Source: Oceanospirillum sediminis
Lineage (GTDB): Bacteria > Pseudomonadota > Gammaproteobacteria > Pseudomonadales > Halomonadaceae
Length of the DNA stretch: 64,000 nt
Reading direction: 5' to 3'
NCBI RefSeq assembly: GCF_014164585.1
Contig: NZ_JACJFM010000001.1
Location: forward strand, 303,490 to 367,489
Part shown: in pieces, positions 18,551-28,448 of the stretch
How the letters are laid out: each line of letters opens with the position of its first letter
Numbering within the stretch: position 1 is the first letter of the stretch
Position numbers and translations under genes: made by a program
Notes under the pieces: model-generated
The model's database searches: none
The model's input: the letters and a program-made list of their open reading frames with translations, nothing else
What the model was told of the DNA's origin: nothing

Positions 18551-18898
18551 ATGGTTACTATTGCTCTGACAGTACTGTTGCTATTGTTTTCCGGGACGGC
18601 ACTATGCGGCCTGCGCTTTCAGGCCGCTTTACGCTCTCTGCTGACCAGAATTCGCCAGACCGACCCGGAGTGGTTTCGACAAATTGATGGTGAGCACTTC
18701 GCAAATCAGCGAGAATTATCCAGCCACCAGATCAGTCTGTTTAACTATATTATTCAATATAGAGACCAGAGCCACCCGGCCCCTTTTATCAAACAGAAAT
18801 GCCAGCGAATCAGAATACTGGTACGTCATACGGTGCGCTGGCTGATGGCCATGTTTGTCTGGATATTTCTGACAATGCCCCTTGCAATAATGCTTTAA
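18551..18898 (+). CDS. UspB-like membrane protein
   Basis: A 115-residue protein with hydrophobic helices at both ends (residues 3-20 and 94-113) and a soluble centre. Size and landmarks recall universal stress protein B of enterobacteria: LRSLLTRIRQTDPEWFRQIDGEHF, a central YIIQYRD and an arginine-rich run before the second helix. E. coli UspB is a sigma-S dependent membrane protein needed for ethanol resistance in stationary phase. GGAGG lies eight bases before the ATG. The assignment is by eye and moderately confident; no uspA is adjacent. Confidence 0.7.
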   Translation: MVTIALTVLLLLFSGTALCGLRFQAALRSLLTRIRQTDPEWFRQIDGEHFANQRELSSHQISLFNYIIQYRDQSHPAPFIKQKCQRIRILVRHTVRWLMAMFVWIFLTMPLAIML

Positions 18899-18997
18899 CT
18901 ACTTAATTTTAAAATATAATCCGAAACCACGTATCTCCTGATATTCAGCATTACTACAACAGGGTATGATCAGCTCTTCAGTATCAGGAGAAGAATA

Positions 18998-20230
18998 ATG
19001 GAACCAGACAACAATTTTTGCATTGCCCGTCAGGCTATTTGTGATGAGCAACTTAACCTGGTAGCCTATGAACTCCTGTACCGGGCATCCGGTGATGCGG
19101 ACTCTGCCAGCATTCTGGACCCGAACGAAGCAACAGCCCGTGTTACCAGTACCGCTTTTCTGGATTTTGGTCTGGAGGCGATTGCACCTAAACAACAGAT
19201 CTATATCAACATGAGCCAATACTGGCTGAATCATGAAGAGCTGCTGCCAGTGGCGCGTATTCGTAACCGGGTTGTACTGCAAATCCTCTCTGATGTGCGT
19301 ATTGATGACGAGTTAAAACAAAATCTCAAAGCGATTAAAGAAAAGGGCTATCAGCTGGCACTGGACGATTATCGCCATGATGACCCCAGGTTTTCTCTGC
19401 TTCCGCTAATCGATATTGTTATTGTGGAAACCACTCAGCAACCTCTGAGTACCATCAGGCAAGTGGTCAGCACTCTTCGCCATTATCCCGTTGAAATTCT
19501 GGCAGAAAAAATTGAAAGCTGGCAAACATTTGATCAGCTGAAGAAACTGGGCTTTGATTATTACCAGGGTTACTTTCTGGCCCGGCCTGAAAATCTGCCT
19601 CCCGCCGAACCCGGCAGTAACCGGATGATCATGTCCCGCCTGCTCACTACCTTACTGGATGAAAACAGCGACATTAAGCAGATAGAGGAGCTGATAGCTC
19701 AGGAACCCTCTCTGTATTATCGGTTGCTGAAATTCGTTAACTCGTCAGCATATAACCTGCCGAATCAGGTAGATAGCCTGCATCAGGCCATCGTCTATAT
19801 GGGGCTGACCACGCTGCGCACCCTGGTCTCTATACTGGTCTGGTCGAGGAACAGCCATAAAGCCTGGGCCATATTGCCATTGCTACTGGCCAGAGCTAAA
19901 GCCTGTGAACTGATTGCCCGTGACCGGGGAATGTCGCCCGCAGACCGTTACTTCTCTCTGGGTTTTCTGTCATTGCTGGATGTTGCTCTTGATCAGCCTA
20001 TTGAGCACCTGCTTAAAGAGATGTCTTTGTCGGATGAAATGCATCAGGCATTAATTGCTCATCAGGGTCCCGGAGCACAGTTACTTAACCTGGTTCGCCT
20101 ATGGGAAAAAGGCGATTGGGTACAGCTACAACAACACCCGTGGTATGACCCGGATAAAACCCCGGAATTAACCAGTCAGGCTCTGATCTGGGCCAGTCAG
20201 ACAGAACAGGCATTCATGCAGTTAACCTGA
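18998..20230 (+). CDS. EAL-HDOD signalling protein (YuxH type), copy 1
   Basis: A 410-residue cytoplasmic protein with an N-terminal EAL-like domain (about 5-205) and a C-terminal HDOD domain (about 215-405). The EAL signature is replaced by YELLYR, as in YuxH-type proteins, while LALDDYR and the YYQGYFLARP segment remain. Metal ligands for c-di-GMP hydrolysis appear incomplete, so this is probably a binder or a scaffold. AGGAG lies seven bases before the ATG. The next gene, in tandem, is a paralogue of nearly identical length. In Vibrio a protein of this architecture (CdgJ) affects motility and biofilm. Confidence 0.88.
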   Translation: MEPDNNFCIARQAICDEQLNLVAYELLYRASGDADSASILDPNEATARVTSTAFLDFGLEAIAPKQQIYINMSQYWLNHEELLPVARIRNRVVLQILSDVRIDDELKQNLKAIKEKGYQLALDDYRHDDPRFSLLPLIDIVIVETTQQPLSTIRQVVSTLRHYPVEILAEKIESWQTFDQLKKLGFDYYQGYFLARPENLPPAEPGSNRMIMSRLLTTLLDENSDIKQIEELIAQEPSLYYRLLKFVNSSAYNLPNQVDSLHQAIVYMGLTTLRTLVSILVWSRNSHKAWAILPLLLARAKACELIARDRGMSPADRYFSLGFLSLLDVALDQPIEHLLKEMSLSDEMHQALIAHQGPGAQLLNLVRLWEKGDWVQLQQHPWYDPDKTPELTSQALIWASQTEQAFMQLT

Positions 20231-20282
20231 TACATTTCTTCACGATAAAGTCCCTGATTCTGAATAAACTGCACTATTCCAC

Positions 20283-20302
20283 TTTTAAGTAATTACTTAA
20301 AA
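20283..20302. promoter_or_regulatory. perfect 20-base palindrome between EAL-HDOD paralogues
   Basis: The half-site TTTTAAGTAA is followed directly by its exact complement, giving a 20-base perfect dyad 32 bases before the GTG of the second paralogue. Its centre and size fit a regulator operator. A related but imperfect sequence (ACTTAATTTTAAAAT) occurs upstream of the first paralogue, at about 18902-18917. Confidence 0.5.
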
Positions 20303-20333
20303 TAGTTCCTTGTTTATTACCCGGAGACAGGAA

Positions 20334-21563
20334 GTGGGTGACACCTCATTAAACAGCGACACTTTTTGTCTGGCTCGCCAGGCGATTGCCGACAAAGAAC
20401 TTAACCTGATTGGCTATGAACTCCTGTACCGTCAGAATCAGACTGCCAGAACAGCCCACATTGATAATCCACTTGAAGCCAGTGCACGGGTATACTCTAC
20501 AGCATTACTTGACCTGGGAGCGGCTCATCTGGGTTCAGGCTTTCCTATCTCTATTAATGTACCTCAATCCTGGCTGGAAAAGCCGGAGCTGTTTCCTGCT
20601 GTTACCAGTAAAGTCGTACTTGAAGTACTGGAAGATACCGAAGTTACTCCAGAGGTACTCGGTTCACTAAAACAGTTAAAGTCAAAAGGTTATACAATTG
20701 CACTGGATGACTTTACCCTGACAGACAGCACACATCCGCTGATTGAGCATGCCCAGTGGATAAAACTGGATACTCATCAGTACAGTCAGGACGAGCTGGC
20801 GACTCTGGTGCAGGTACTAAAAGCTTATCCAGTCAAACTGGTCGCTGAAAAAATTGAAACCTGGCGTGATTTTAAAGAACTGGAAGCAATGGGTTTTGAT
20901 TACTTTCAGGGCTTTTTTCTATCACGTCCTCGTATCTTCAAAGGCCATAAAGCCAATACCAACCAGCAGGTCCTGATGGATCTGATGCAGCAGCTGTATA
21001 AAGATGACCAGGAAGTGGAAGAACTGGTCGCTACCATTATTAAAGATCCGGGGCTGACCTATCGTCTGCTGCGCCATATCAACTCTGCCGGCTATATGTT
21101 TAACCAGGAGATCACCAGCATTCATCAGGCTGTCGTGCTTCTGGGTCAGGAACGTCTGCGTTCTATGGTCAGTTTGCTGCTATGGAGTAAAAGCCCATTT
21201 AAAGCCAGCTCTCAGTTACCTGTTATTCTGGTCAGAGCCAAAGCCTGTGAAGATCTGGCCCGCTTCTATCAAGTGCCGGAAGTTCGTTCCAGCTTTACTG
21301 TTGGTGTTCTCTCCAGTCTGCATATTGCACTGGGTATGGAGTTCGATCAGATGCTGACCCAGCTGAAACTGGAACCTCTGATCGCTGAAGCTCTTCAGGG
21401 TAAAGGTACTCTGGGAGAGATGCTGGACCTGGTCATTGCATATGAACAGGGAGACTGGGAAAAAATGGAACAATCCCGCTGGTATAAACCTGATGTAAAT
21501 CAGGTGTTTACTCAATCCATCGAATGGGCAGATCAGGTCTACCAGGAGATGAAAGCCGGATAA
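20334..21563 (+). CDS. EAL-HDOD signalling protein (YuxH type), copy 2
   Basis: A 409-residue paralogue of the preceding gene, with the same layout: EAL-like half with YELLYR in place of the catalytic EAL, IALDDF, DYFQGFFLSRP, then HDOD. The frame opens at a TTG (20310), but GGAG lies seven bases before the GTG at 20334, which also gives the same length as copy 1. The two proteins share many positions yet differ widely in composition, so the duplication is old. A perfect palindrome precedes it. A strong hairpin shortly after the stop may close the transcript. Confidence 0.88.
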   Translation: MGDTSLNSDTFCLARQAIADKELNLIGYELLYRQNQTARTAHIDNPLEASARVYSTALLDLGAAHLGSGFPISINVPQSWLEKPELFPAVTSKVVLEVLEDTEVTPEVLGSLKQLKSKGYTIALDDFTLTDSTHPLIEHAQWIKLDTHQYSQDELATLVQVLKAYPVKLVAEKIETWRDFKELEAMGFDYFQGFFLSRPRIFKGHKANTNQQVLMDLMQQLYKDDQEVEELVATIIKDPGLTYRLLRHINSAGYMFNQEITSIHQAVVLLGQERLRSMVSLLLWSKSPFKASSQLPVILVRAKACEDLARFYQVPEVRSSFTVGVLSSLHIALGMEFDQMLTQLKLEPLIAEALQGKGTLGEMLDLVIAYEQGDWEKMEQSRWYKPDVNQVFTQSIEWADQVYQEMKAG

Positions 21564-21606
21564 AAAAACAGCCCTTCGATACCGCAGAATACCGAAGGGC
21601 TGTTCT
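21562..21606 (-). terminator. terminator between convergent genes
   Basis: The arms ACAGCCCTTCG and CGAAGGGCTGT form an 11-base stem. Read on the minus strand the stem is followed by seven T, so it should end the RidA-gene transcript. On the plus strand it directly follows the EAL-HDOD stop but has only a weak T tract. Confidence 0.85.
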
Positions 21607-21694
21607 GAAAAGTGAAACTTCGCTTTTCATGCACAGGCAACATCAGATCACAGAGAAGCAATGGCTATTATGATGAAAGCCTGCAGGCAATATC

Positions 21695-22042
21695 CTAGTA
21701 TGCTGCTGTCACAGATAATTCAACCAGAATAACATCACGGGCCATGCGAGCTTCGACACAGGCACGAGCTGGCTTTTCACCATCAGCAACCCAGGCATCC
21801 CACACTTCATTCATTGCCGCAAAATCTTTCATATCACGAATATAAATCGTCACAGACAGAATCTTGTTACGCTCTGAACCTGCTTCTTTCAGCAGGTCAT
21901 CCACTTTATCCAGACAACGCTGAGTCTGTTCTTTAATATCCCATGCGGCATCACCTGCCGTCTGGCCACACAGGTAAACCGTACCGTTATGCTTTACGAT
22001 TCTGCTCATGCGGTCAGTTGAACCCATACGCTCGATAGTCAT
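21695..22042 (-). CDS. RidA-family (YoaB-like) protein
   Basis: A 115-residue member of the YjgF/YER057c/RidA family, whose archetype deaminates reactive enamine/imine intermediates. [24 protein letters not shown] and [10 protein letters not shown] are diagnostic. The latter contains the arginine that binds the substrate carboxylate in RidA, and Glu in VELSV matches the second catalytic position. Internal differences place it nearer the YoaB subgroup than RidA proper. GGAG lies five bases before the ATG. It stands alone and is divergent from cinA. Confidence 0.9.
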   Translation of the reverse strand: MTIERMGSTDRMSRIVKHNGTVYLCGQTAGDAAWDIKEQTQRCLDKVDDLLKEAGSERNKILSVTIYIRDMKDFAAMNEVWDAWVADGEKPARACVEARMARDVILVELSVTAAY

Positions 22043-22362
22043 ATCTGCTCCGAAATAAAAATTATATATAAGAAACCAAGGCTAACAGCATTAACACTAG
22101 CTATACCAACTAATTTTTTCTATCACATCGGCTAAATTTGCTTTACCACACAGATCAGAAAAGTCGCCTTAATAACTGAAGCTAATCATAATTAAATCCG
22201 GCATGTCGTACACAGTACAGAGCTGTGCATAATTCAAAGTCACGGATTAATTTTCTATCCGTTTTCTGAGCGCAGAAAGCAGCATCCAGAGGCAGAGTCA
22301 GATATGCTTCAGACAGTGGATAAGTCTGAGTATCCACATCGTGATCAGCAAAAGGAAAAACT
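22043..22362. other. gene-free divergent region of ridA-like gene and cinA
   Basis: A 320-base stretch expected to hold two divergent promoters. The visible structure is an inverted repeat, GTGGATA (22316-22322) and TATCCAC (22331-22337), 26 bases before the cinA ATG. No additional open frame was convincing. Confidence 0.45.
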
Positions 22363-23646
22363 ATGAATATTCAGTTATTAATGACCGGAAATGAACTGAT
22401 GAGCGGCGATATTATCGATTCGAATTCATCAATGATTGCCGATCATCTCCAGCCTCTGGGCATTACTGTCACTCGAAAAGTCACTGTCGGAGATAGCCTG
22501 AATACACTGATCGACGAGATTCGCTCTCTGAGTCAGAGTGCTGACTTACTGTTAGTTAACGGCGGGCTTGGCCCAACCCGGGATGATCTGACGGCAGAAG
22601 CGCTGGCCCGGGCCACAGGTACAGAACTGGTGGAAAATGCTATCGCACTGGAACACCTGACAACCTGGTGTGAAAAGCGTGGCGCCCAGCTGAATCAGGC
22701 CAATCTGAAACAGACGCTTCTTCCTGAAGGTTGTGAAGTTATCCCCAATCCCAGAGGCACTGCTGTCGGTTTTCAGATGTTGCTGAATAACAGCCTGGTA
22801 GTTTGTACCCCAGGTGTTCCCAGTGAACTGCGTGAAATGCTCAGGCAGACCATTATTCCTGCTTTAAACGATCAGGCTGACCCAGCTAAGGCCAGTACCA
22901 GAGACAGATTTCACGTTTTTGGTATTGGCGAATCCCGTTTACAGCAAATGATCACAGACCAGATTCCGGACTGGCCTGATGCACTGGAGCTGGGCTTCCG
23001 TGCCGGAGCACCTACTCTGGAAGTGAAGATTCAGAGTAAGAAGCAGGATGCGGAACTGCGTGAACATTATCTGGAAAAACTGCTAGCGGTTTTCCGTGAC
23101 TCAATCACCAGTAGCGGTAATGATAGTCAGGCTCAGGCACTGGTTAGCCTGTTATCAGAACGGGGAAAGACCCTGACAACAGCAGAATCCTGTACAGGCG
23201 GACTGATCGCATCAATGATCACTTCTGTTGCCGGAGCATCGGCCGTGTTCGAAGCAGGATATGTCACCTACTCCAATCAACAGAAAACCCGTATGCTGGG
23301 CGTGTCGGAACAAACCCTGGAGCAACATGGCGCGGTCAGTGAACACACCGTCAGGGAGATGGCACAAGGCGCTCTGAAAGAAAGTGGAGCAGACTATGCT
23401 ATTGCCGTATCAGGCATCGCCGGGCCTGATGGTGGCAGCGATGAAAAACCTGTGGGTACCGTCTGGCTGGCCTGGGGGGATTCATCATCCATTGAAGCAG
23501 CCCGACTCTACCTGCCCTATCCTCGTAAACTATTCCAGACAATGACTGCCGGAGCCGGTCTGGATCTGATCCGGCGTAAAGTGCTGGAGCTAAGTACCCA
23601 TCCGGATTATTTAGTCGAGCGGGTACACCCCAGCTGGAAAGCCTGA
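22363..23646 (+). CDS. cinA: CinA-family protein (NMN deamidase type)
   Basis: Two-domain protein of 427 residues. The N-terminal MoeA/MogA-like domain (1-170) shows GNELMSGDIIDSNS and VNGGLGPTRDDLT; in this family it can act as an ADP-ribose pyrophosphatase. The C-terminal CinA domain (about 260-415) shows TTAESCTGGLIASMIT and AVSGIAGPDGG, the catalytic motifs of nicotinamide mononucleotide deamidase (PncC), which recycles NMN to nicotinate mononucleotide. AAAGGA precedes the ATG. In many bacteria cinA is followed by recA; here it is not. Confidence 0.95.
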   Translation: MNIQLLMTGNELMSGDIIDSNSSMIADHLQPLGITVTRKVTVGDSLNTLIDEIRSLSQSADLLLVNGGLGPTRDDLTAEALARATGTELVENAIALEHLTTWCEKRGAQLNQANLKQTLLPEGCEVIPNPRGTAVGFQMLLNNSLVVCTPGVPSELREMLRQTIIPALNDQADPAKASTRDRFHVFGIGESRLQQMITDQIPDWPDALELGFRAGAPTLEVKIQSKKQDAELREHYLEKLLAVFRDSITSSGNDSQAQALVSLLSERGKTLTTAESCTGGLIASMITSVAGASAVFEAGYVTYSNQQKTRMLGVSEQTLEQHGAVSEHTVREMAQGALKESGADYAIAVSGIAGPDGGSDEKPVGTVWLAWGDSSSIEAARLYLPYPRKLFQTMTAGAGLDLIRRKVLELSTHPDYLVERVHPSWKA

Positions 23647-23884
23647 ACGAGTAGCCAGCATCTGCCGAAAGTCTGTCAGACACGCCAGAAACGTACCAGG
23701 AAAACACGGTCATGACACCCTTATGACGATATCCTCGTGACTATTGAGTCAGATCGTTTTTCGTTCCGATCCTTCAGACCTGTATCGCTAAATTTTCTAT
23801 ACTGAAGACAAGAAAGAAAAGGGAAGTACTGAAACGTAAAAAGACCTGATGCTGAGTAGCCGCAAGGCTCAGGAGGGTAAAACC

Positions 23885-24151
23885 ATGTTAGCCTATCAGG
23901 ATTGTGTTGGCCTCTGTGACCTGAATATCGATGAAGTCGCTGCCATTGCCGAACATGAACACCAGAACCCGATTATCGCTGCTGCTTTTGGCCGTTATTT
24001 GCTATGCCATAATGGTGAGCCCATGATCAGAAAAATGATCCTGGATGACATTGAACAGGCCGAACGTAAAAAAGACTACGCTCATGCTGAAGTGTTGCGC
24101 AAAACTCTGGCCCACTTTATAGCCTGCCACCCTGAGCATCAGCAGGTATAA
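23885..24151 (+). CDS. small protein of unknown function
   Basis: An 88-residue protein that I do not recognise. It contains two helical stretches and three cysteines (Cys in YQDCVGLCD and in LLCHNGE), the first two as CVGLC, which could bind a metal. The frame is open from 23849, but GGAGG lies eight bases before the ATG at 23885. A TATACT at about 23799 is a possible -10. A strong intrinsic terminator follows the stop by 20 bases, which supports a single-gene transcript. Confidence 0.7.
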   Translation: MLAYQDCVGLCDLNIDEVAAIAEHEHQNPIIAAAFGRYLLCHNGEPMIRKMILDDIEQAERKKDYAHAEVLRKTLAHFIACHPEHQQV

Positions 24152-24170
24152 AAGACTCATCGCAAGTATT

Positions 24171-24197
24171 AAAAGCCCGTTTCGACGGGCTTTTTTC
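24171..24197 (+). terminator. intrinsic terminator
   Basis: The stem AAAAGCCCGT / ACGGGCTTTT closes on a TTCG tetraloop and is followed by T residues on the plus strand. It ends the transcript of the 88-residue protein gene. Confidence 0.9.
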
Positions 24198-24426
24198 ATT
24201 CCGAATTACAATTGTTATATGAGCCATTGCTCCAGGCTATAAAAATACAGGAATTAACAAAAGATACATTTACAATAAACCTTTATTTTCTTATGGTATT
24301 AAGTGTGCAAAGCGAAAGAGAAAATTTCTTAATTTCCAGTACGTTGCTTTATTTCTTTCGGGGGAAATAAAGACTGAGAGATGGGATATGAAACCAAAGC
24401 TGGCACCATAAACTGTAATGAACATT

Positions 24427-24452
24427 AGCGCACAGGATGTGCGCTTTTTTTG
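24427..24452 (+). terminator. orphan intrinsic terminator
   Basis: The arms GCGCAC and GTGCGC around AGGAT are followed by seven T. The previous gene already has its own terminator about 250 bases upstream, so this one should serve an independent short transcript. Confidence 0.8.
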
Positions 24453-24802
24453 TGCCTGTAAAAGCTTAACCAGCTGAATATCATAAAAAACTATGGTTTT
24501 CCCTGGTTATATTCTGTCGCGAAACTATTTACAGTCTGTCCATCCCGCTAGAACTCCTCGGGACCCTGTGATGGATCACAGACCAGGGAAGGATCCCTGC
24601 TCTATTCTCTCATGCCTCTGTGCTACCCGTCTTGTCTCCTTCCAGTTCAGAAGGCTTGCTAAGCAATACGTCAATCAGAATAAGTCACTGAAAAAATATC
24701 TCTGCCAGAAAGAAGCTCTGTTCTCTTGCCAGCGGCTGGAGAAAGCTGAAGTGCTTTTACTCAGAAATACAGGCTATTTTTTATCAGTCATTCACATCAG
24801 TC

Positions 24803-24835
24803 ATAAAAAAACCGGCCTGAACCCAGGCCGGTTTT
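24803..24835 (-). terminator. valS terminator
   Basis: The stem ACCGGCCTG / CAGGCCGGT lies about 30 bases after the valS stop and is followed by T residues on the minus strand. Confidence 0.9.
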
Positions 24836-24864
24836 CTAAGACTCTGTCAGCTTAAAGCTAAAGC

Positions 24865-27756
24865 TTACAGTGCTTCAATCTTACCGTATTGCTCCTGCAG
24901 TTTTGCTACAGAGGCTTCAGCATTGGCCAACTTCTCACGCTCTTTCGCCACAACCGCTTCCGGTGCACTGGCAACAAACTTCTCGTTGCCCAGCTTACCA
25001 CTGACACGACTGACTTCTTTCTGCAGCTTGTCCATCTCTTTCTTCAGACGGGCCAGCTCAGCGTCTTTATCAATCAGACCGGCCATAGGCACCAGCACTT
25101 CCATCTTACCGACCAGTTTAGTGGCAGACATCGGTGCTTCTTCGCCTTCTTCCAGCCAGGTGATTTCACTCAGCTTAGCCAGTTTGGTCAGCGCGACATA
25201 GTTCTCTTTCAGGCGACGGAAATCTTCGTCACTACCGTTCTGAATCAGTACCGGCAGCTCTTTACCCGGTGCGATATTCATCTCACCACGGATATTACGG
25301 ATGCTGATGATCACCTGCTTCAGCCACTCGATGTCAGACTCAGCCGCTTCATCGATCAGCTCAGCCACAGGCTGTGGGAAGGTCTGCAGCATGATGGTAT
25401 CACCTTCTTTACCAGCCAGGCCTTTTACGGACTGCCAGATCTCTTCAGTGATAAACGGCATCATAGGGTGCGCCAGACGCAGGATCGCTTCCAGTACACG
25501 TACCAGAGTACCGCGAGTACCACGACGCAGAGCAGCCAGTTGAGCTTTCTCTTCGTCAGTCTCACCTTCGTTTTCGTCCCACAGAACCGGCTTAGACAGT
25601 TCCAGATACCAGTCACAGTACTGGTTCCAGATAAAGTCGTACAGAGCCTGTGCAGCCAGGTCGAAACGATATTCGTCCATATGACGGGTTACAGTTTCTT
25701 CAGTACGCTGCAGGCTGCTGATAATCCAGCGATCTGCCAGTGAAAGAAGTACTTCGCCACCGTCCTGACCACAATCCTGACCTTCGGTATTGGTCAGTAC
25801 ATAACGGGCGGCGTTCCAGATCTTGTTACAGAAGTTACGGTAACCTTCCAGACGCTTCATATCCCAGTTGATATCACGACCGGTAGACGCCAGTGCTGCC
25901 AGAGTGAAACGCAGAGCATCGGTACCGTGTGCCGCAATACCCTCAGGGAACTGCTTCTCGGTACGTTTGCCGATCTTCTCTGCCAGCTGCGGCTGCATCA
26001 TATTACCGGTACGTTTTTCCAGCAGATCTTTCAGATCAATACCGTCGATCATATCCAGAGGGTCCAGTACGTTACCCTTGGACTTGGACATCTTGTCGCC
26101 GCTTTCGTCACGGATCAGACCGGTAACATAAACGTTTTTGAACGGAACCTGAGGTTTGCCGTCTTCATCTTTACAGAAGTGCATGGTCATCATGATCATG
26201 CGCGCAACCCAGAAGAAGATGATGTCAAAACCGGTGACAAGAGTATCAGTTGGGTGGAACTGCTTCAGACGCTCAGTATCTTCCGGCCAGCCTAGAGTAC
26301 CAAAGGTCCACAGTGCAGAACTGAACCAGGTATCCAGCACGTCATCGTCCTGACGCAGTTCCAGCTCCAGATCCAGGTTGTATTTCTCACGGGCAGCTTC
26401 GGCAGAAGCTGCCACATAAACATTGCCTTCGTTATCGTAGAATGCAGGAATACGGTGGCCCCACCACAGCTGACGGGAGATACACCAGTCCTGAATATCA
26501 CGCATCCAGGCGAAGTACATGTTTTCATACTGCTGAGGTACAAACTTGATGTCGCCGTTTTCTACCGCTTCGATAGCTGGTTTAGCCAGAGTCTTCGCAT
26601 CGCAGAACCACTGGTCGGTCAGCATCGGCTCGATCACCACCCCACCCCGGTCACCGTAAGGTACGGTCATGGCGTTTTCTTCGATCTTAACCAGCAGACC
26701 CGCCTCTTCCATATCCGCTACGATGGCTTTACGCGCCGCAAAACGCTCCATGCCACGGTATTTTTCAGGAATGAAAGTATCCATCTCGTCATTAACACTG
26801 CCGTCAGTGTTAAAGGTCTGCGCTGCTTCACGGATATCGGCGTTCAGCGTCAGGATATTTACCATCGGCAGGCCACAGCGCTTACCGACTTCGTTATCGT
26901 TGAAGTCGTGCGCCGGGGTGATCTTCACACAACCCGTGCCTTTTTCCATATCGGCGTGCTCGTCGCCGACGATAGGAATACGACGACCAACAAATGGCAG
27001 CTCAATAAACTTGCCAATCAGGTCTTTATAGCGCTCATCGTCCGGGTTCACTGCTACACCGGTATCACCCAGCATGGTTTCTGGACGGGTGGTACCAACC
27101 ACGATGTGATCTTCACCAGCTGCAGTTTTTACGCCATCCGCCAGCGGATAACGCAGGTACCACATCTTGCCCTGCACTTCTTTATTTTCAACTTCCAGAT
27201 CGGAAATTGCCGTGTGCAGTTTAGGGTCCCAGTTCACCAGACGCTTACCACGATAAATCAGGCCTTCGTCGTGCAGACGAATAAACACTTCCTGTACCGC
27301 TTTATAGAAACCGGTATCCATAGTGAAACGTTCATGGTCCCAGTCTACGGAGTTACCCAGACGACGCATCTGCTTAGTGATAGTGCCGCCGGACTCACCT
27401 TTCCATTCCCATACTTTTTCGATAAAAGCTTCACGGCCCAGATCGTAACGGCTCTCGCCCGTTTCAGCAGCCAGCTTACGCTCTACAACCATCTGCGTCG
27501 CGATACCGGCGTGGTCAGTACCCACTTGCCACAGTGTATTACGACCCTGCATACGACGGTAACGGGTCAGCGCATCCATGATAGTGTGCTGGAACGCATG
27601 GCCCATATGCAGGCTACCGGTGACGTTTGGCGGTGGAATCATGATGGAATAGGCTTCACCTTCACCGCTTGGGGTGAAGTATTTATTCTCTTCCCAGTGC
27701 TTATACCAGGCGCGTTCAATCGATTCAGGTTGGTAAGTTTTATCCATGAGGCTCAA
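24865..27756 (-). CDS. valS: valine-tRNA ligase
   Basis: Cytoplasmic class I aminoacyl-tRNA synthetase of 963 residues that charges tRNA-Val. The HIGH-type motif appears as HMGH (50-53) in [15 protein letters not shown] and the KMSKS loop is at 555-559. The editing (CP1) domain is recognisable by [20 protein letters not shown]-terminal coiled coil (about 895-960) is typical of bacterial ValRS. A hairpin built on AGGCC/GGCCT lies around 27788-27820, ahead of the gene. holC is upstream on the same strand, as in many gammaproteobacteria, though pepA is not seen. Confidence 0.98.
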   Translation of the reverse strand: MSLMDKTYQPESIERAWYKHWEENKYFTPSGEGEAYSIMIPPPNVTGSLHMGHAFQHTIMDALTRYRRMQGRNTLWQVGTDHAGIATQMVVERKLAAETGESRYDLGREAFIEKVWEWKGESGGTITKQMRRLGNSVDWDHERFTMDTGFYKAVQEVFIRLHDEGLIYRGKRLVNWDPKLHTAISDLEVENKEVQGKMWYLRYPLADGVKTAAGEDHIVVGTTRPETMLGDTGVAVNPDDERYKDLIGKFIELPFVGRRIPIVGDEHADMEKGTGCVKITPAHDFNDNEVGKRCGLPMVNILTLNADIREAAQTFNTDGSVNDEMDTFIPEKYRGMERFAARKAIVADMEEAGLLVKIEENAMTVPYGDRGGVVIEPMLTDQWFCDAKTLAKPAIEAVENGDIKFVPQQYENMYFAWMRDIQDWCISRQLWWGHRIPAFYDNEGNVYVAASAEAAREKYNLDLELELRQDDDVLDTWFSSALWTFGTLGWPEDTERLKQFHPTDTLVTGFDIIFFWVARMIMMTMHFCKDEDGKPQVPFKNVYVTGLIRDESGDKMSKSKGNVLDPLDMIDGIDLKDLLEKRTGNMMQPQLAEKIGKRTEKQFPEGIAAHGTDALRFTLAALASTGRDINWDMKRLEGYRNFCNKIWNAARYVLTNTEGQDCGQDGGEVLLSLADRWIISSLQRTEETVTRHMDEYRFDLAAQALYDFIWNQYCDWYLELSKPVLWDENEGETDEEKAQLAALRRGTRGTLVRVLEAILRLAHPMMPFITEEIWQSVKGLAGKEGDTIMLQTFPQPVAELIDEAAESDIEWLKQVIISIRNIRGEMNIAPGKELPVLIQNGSDEDFRRLKENYVALTKLAKLSEITWLEEGEEAPMSATKLVGKMEVLVPMAGLIDKDAELARLKKEMDKLQKEVSRVSGKLGNEKFVASAPEAVVAKEREKLANAEASVAKLQEQYGKIEAL

Positions 27757-27928
27757 TACGTCACTTAATTAGATAAGCTAGCTGCCAGGAGGCCGAAGAG
27801 GCGAGGCCTGTTCTGGCGATATAGCGTCAACGGCTTGGGCAAATAGCAGAAAATGGGCTAAATATTCGGTCGATTATACATGGCTGGGGGGGTTGTGATA
27901 ACCGGGTATCACCACAGGTTCAGGGAAA

Positions 27929-28360
27929 TTAACGTCTCATATCGTGACGATTCAGCTGATACCCCCGCTGTTGATAAAAACGCCAGTCATTACGCTTCGC
28001 TTGTAGCAGCTGTTCTTGCTGCCAGACAATCTCAGCAACCCGTTCAAAGCGACTGAAATGATCCGGCACATGATCACACAGGTTAATCATGACATCATGA
28101 TGCTGACCACAATGGCTGTCAAACCCAATAGCAACCGGAACAGAGTCCACCTTGTCATCATCGATCAGAAAATGCGGAATAAAGCTGTCAGGACGAAACT
28201 GCCACAGTAACTGATCCAGATGTTCAGCCTGAGCTTTATCTCTGGCCTGAATAAAGACCTGATGGCCTTTCTGCCAGGCTTTCTCGGTCAATCGGCAGGC
28301 AAACAACAATTGCTTCTCCTGCTCTGAGGCAGGAAGAATATAAAAATCAACCTGAGTCAT
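27929..28360 (-). CDS. holC: DNA polymerase III chi subunit
   Basis: A 143-residue protein matching HolC, the clamp-loader chi subunit that links the polymerase III holoenzyme to single-strand binding protein. MTQVDFYILP at the start, LTEKAWQKGHQVFIQ and the LDQLLWQFRPDSFIPH segment are diagnostic. It lies upstream of valS with a 172-base gap. The C-terminal tail is short and basic, normal for the family. Confidence 0.93.
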   Translation of the reverse strand: MTQVDFYILPASEQEKQLLFACRLTEKAWQKGHQVFIQARDKAQAEHLDQLLWQFRPDSFIPHFLIDDDKVDSVPVAIGFDSHCGQHHDVMINLCDHVPDHFSRFERVAEIVWQQEQLLQAKRNDWRFYQQRGYQLNRHDMRR

Positions 28361-28448
28361 ATTTTATTTACCTGAAGACGGGGCATGAAGGATATATTCC
28401 TGAGGATCATCTCTGTCGAACAAGCCGATCTGATCAATTTATAATCCG

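Larger units (their letters stand above)
24152..24864. other. long gene-free stretch with three terminators
   Basis: A 713-base stretch before valS. It holds a terminator for the preceding gene (24171), an orphan plus-strand terminator (24427) with no gene before it, and the valS terminator (24803). A 120-codon plus frame at 24493-24855 has no ribosome site, a cysteine- and arginine-rich composition unlike the neighbours, and runs through the valS terminator, so it was not called. Confidence 0.5.

Noticed and set aside
24493..24855. 120-codon frame before valS
   Set aside because: No ribosome site, odd composition, passes through the valS terminator and overlaps the end of valS.
26455..27768. 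437-codon plus-strand frame opposite valS
   Set aside because: Antisense shadow of the valS coding sequence; no ribosome site and His/Thr/Phe-rich composition typical of reverse-strand translation.
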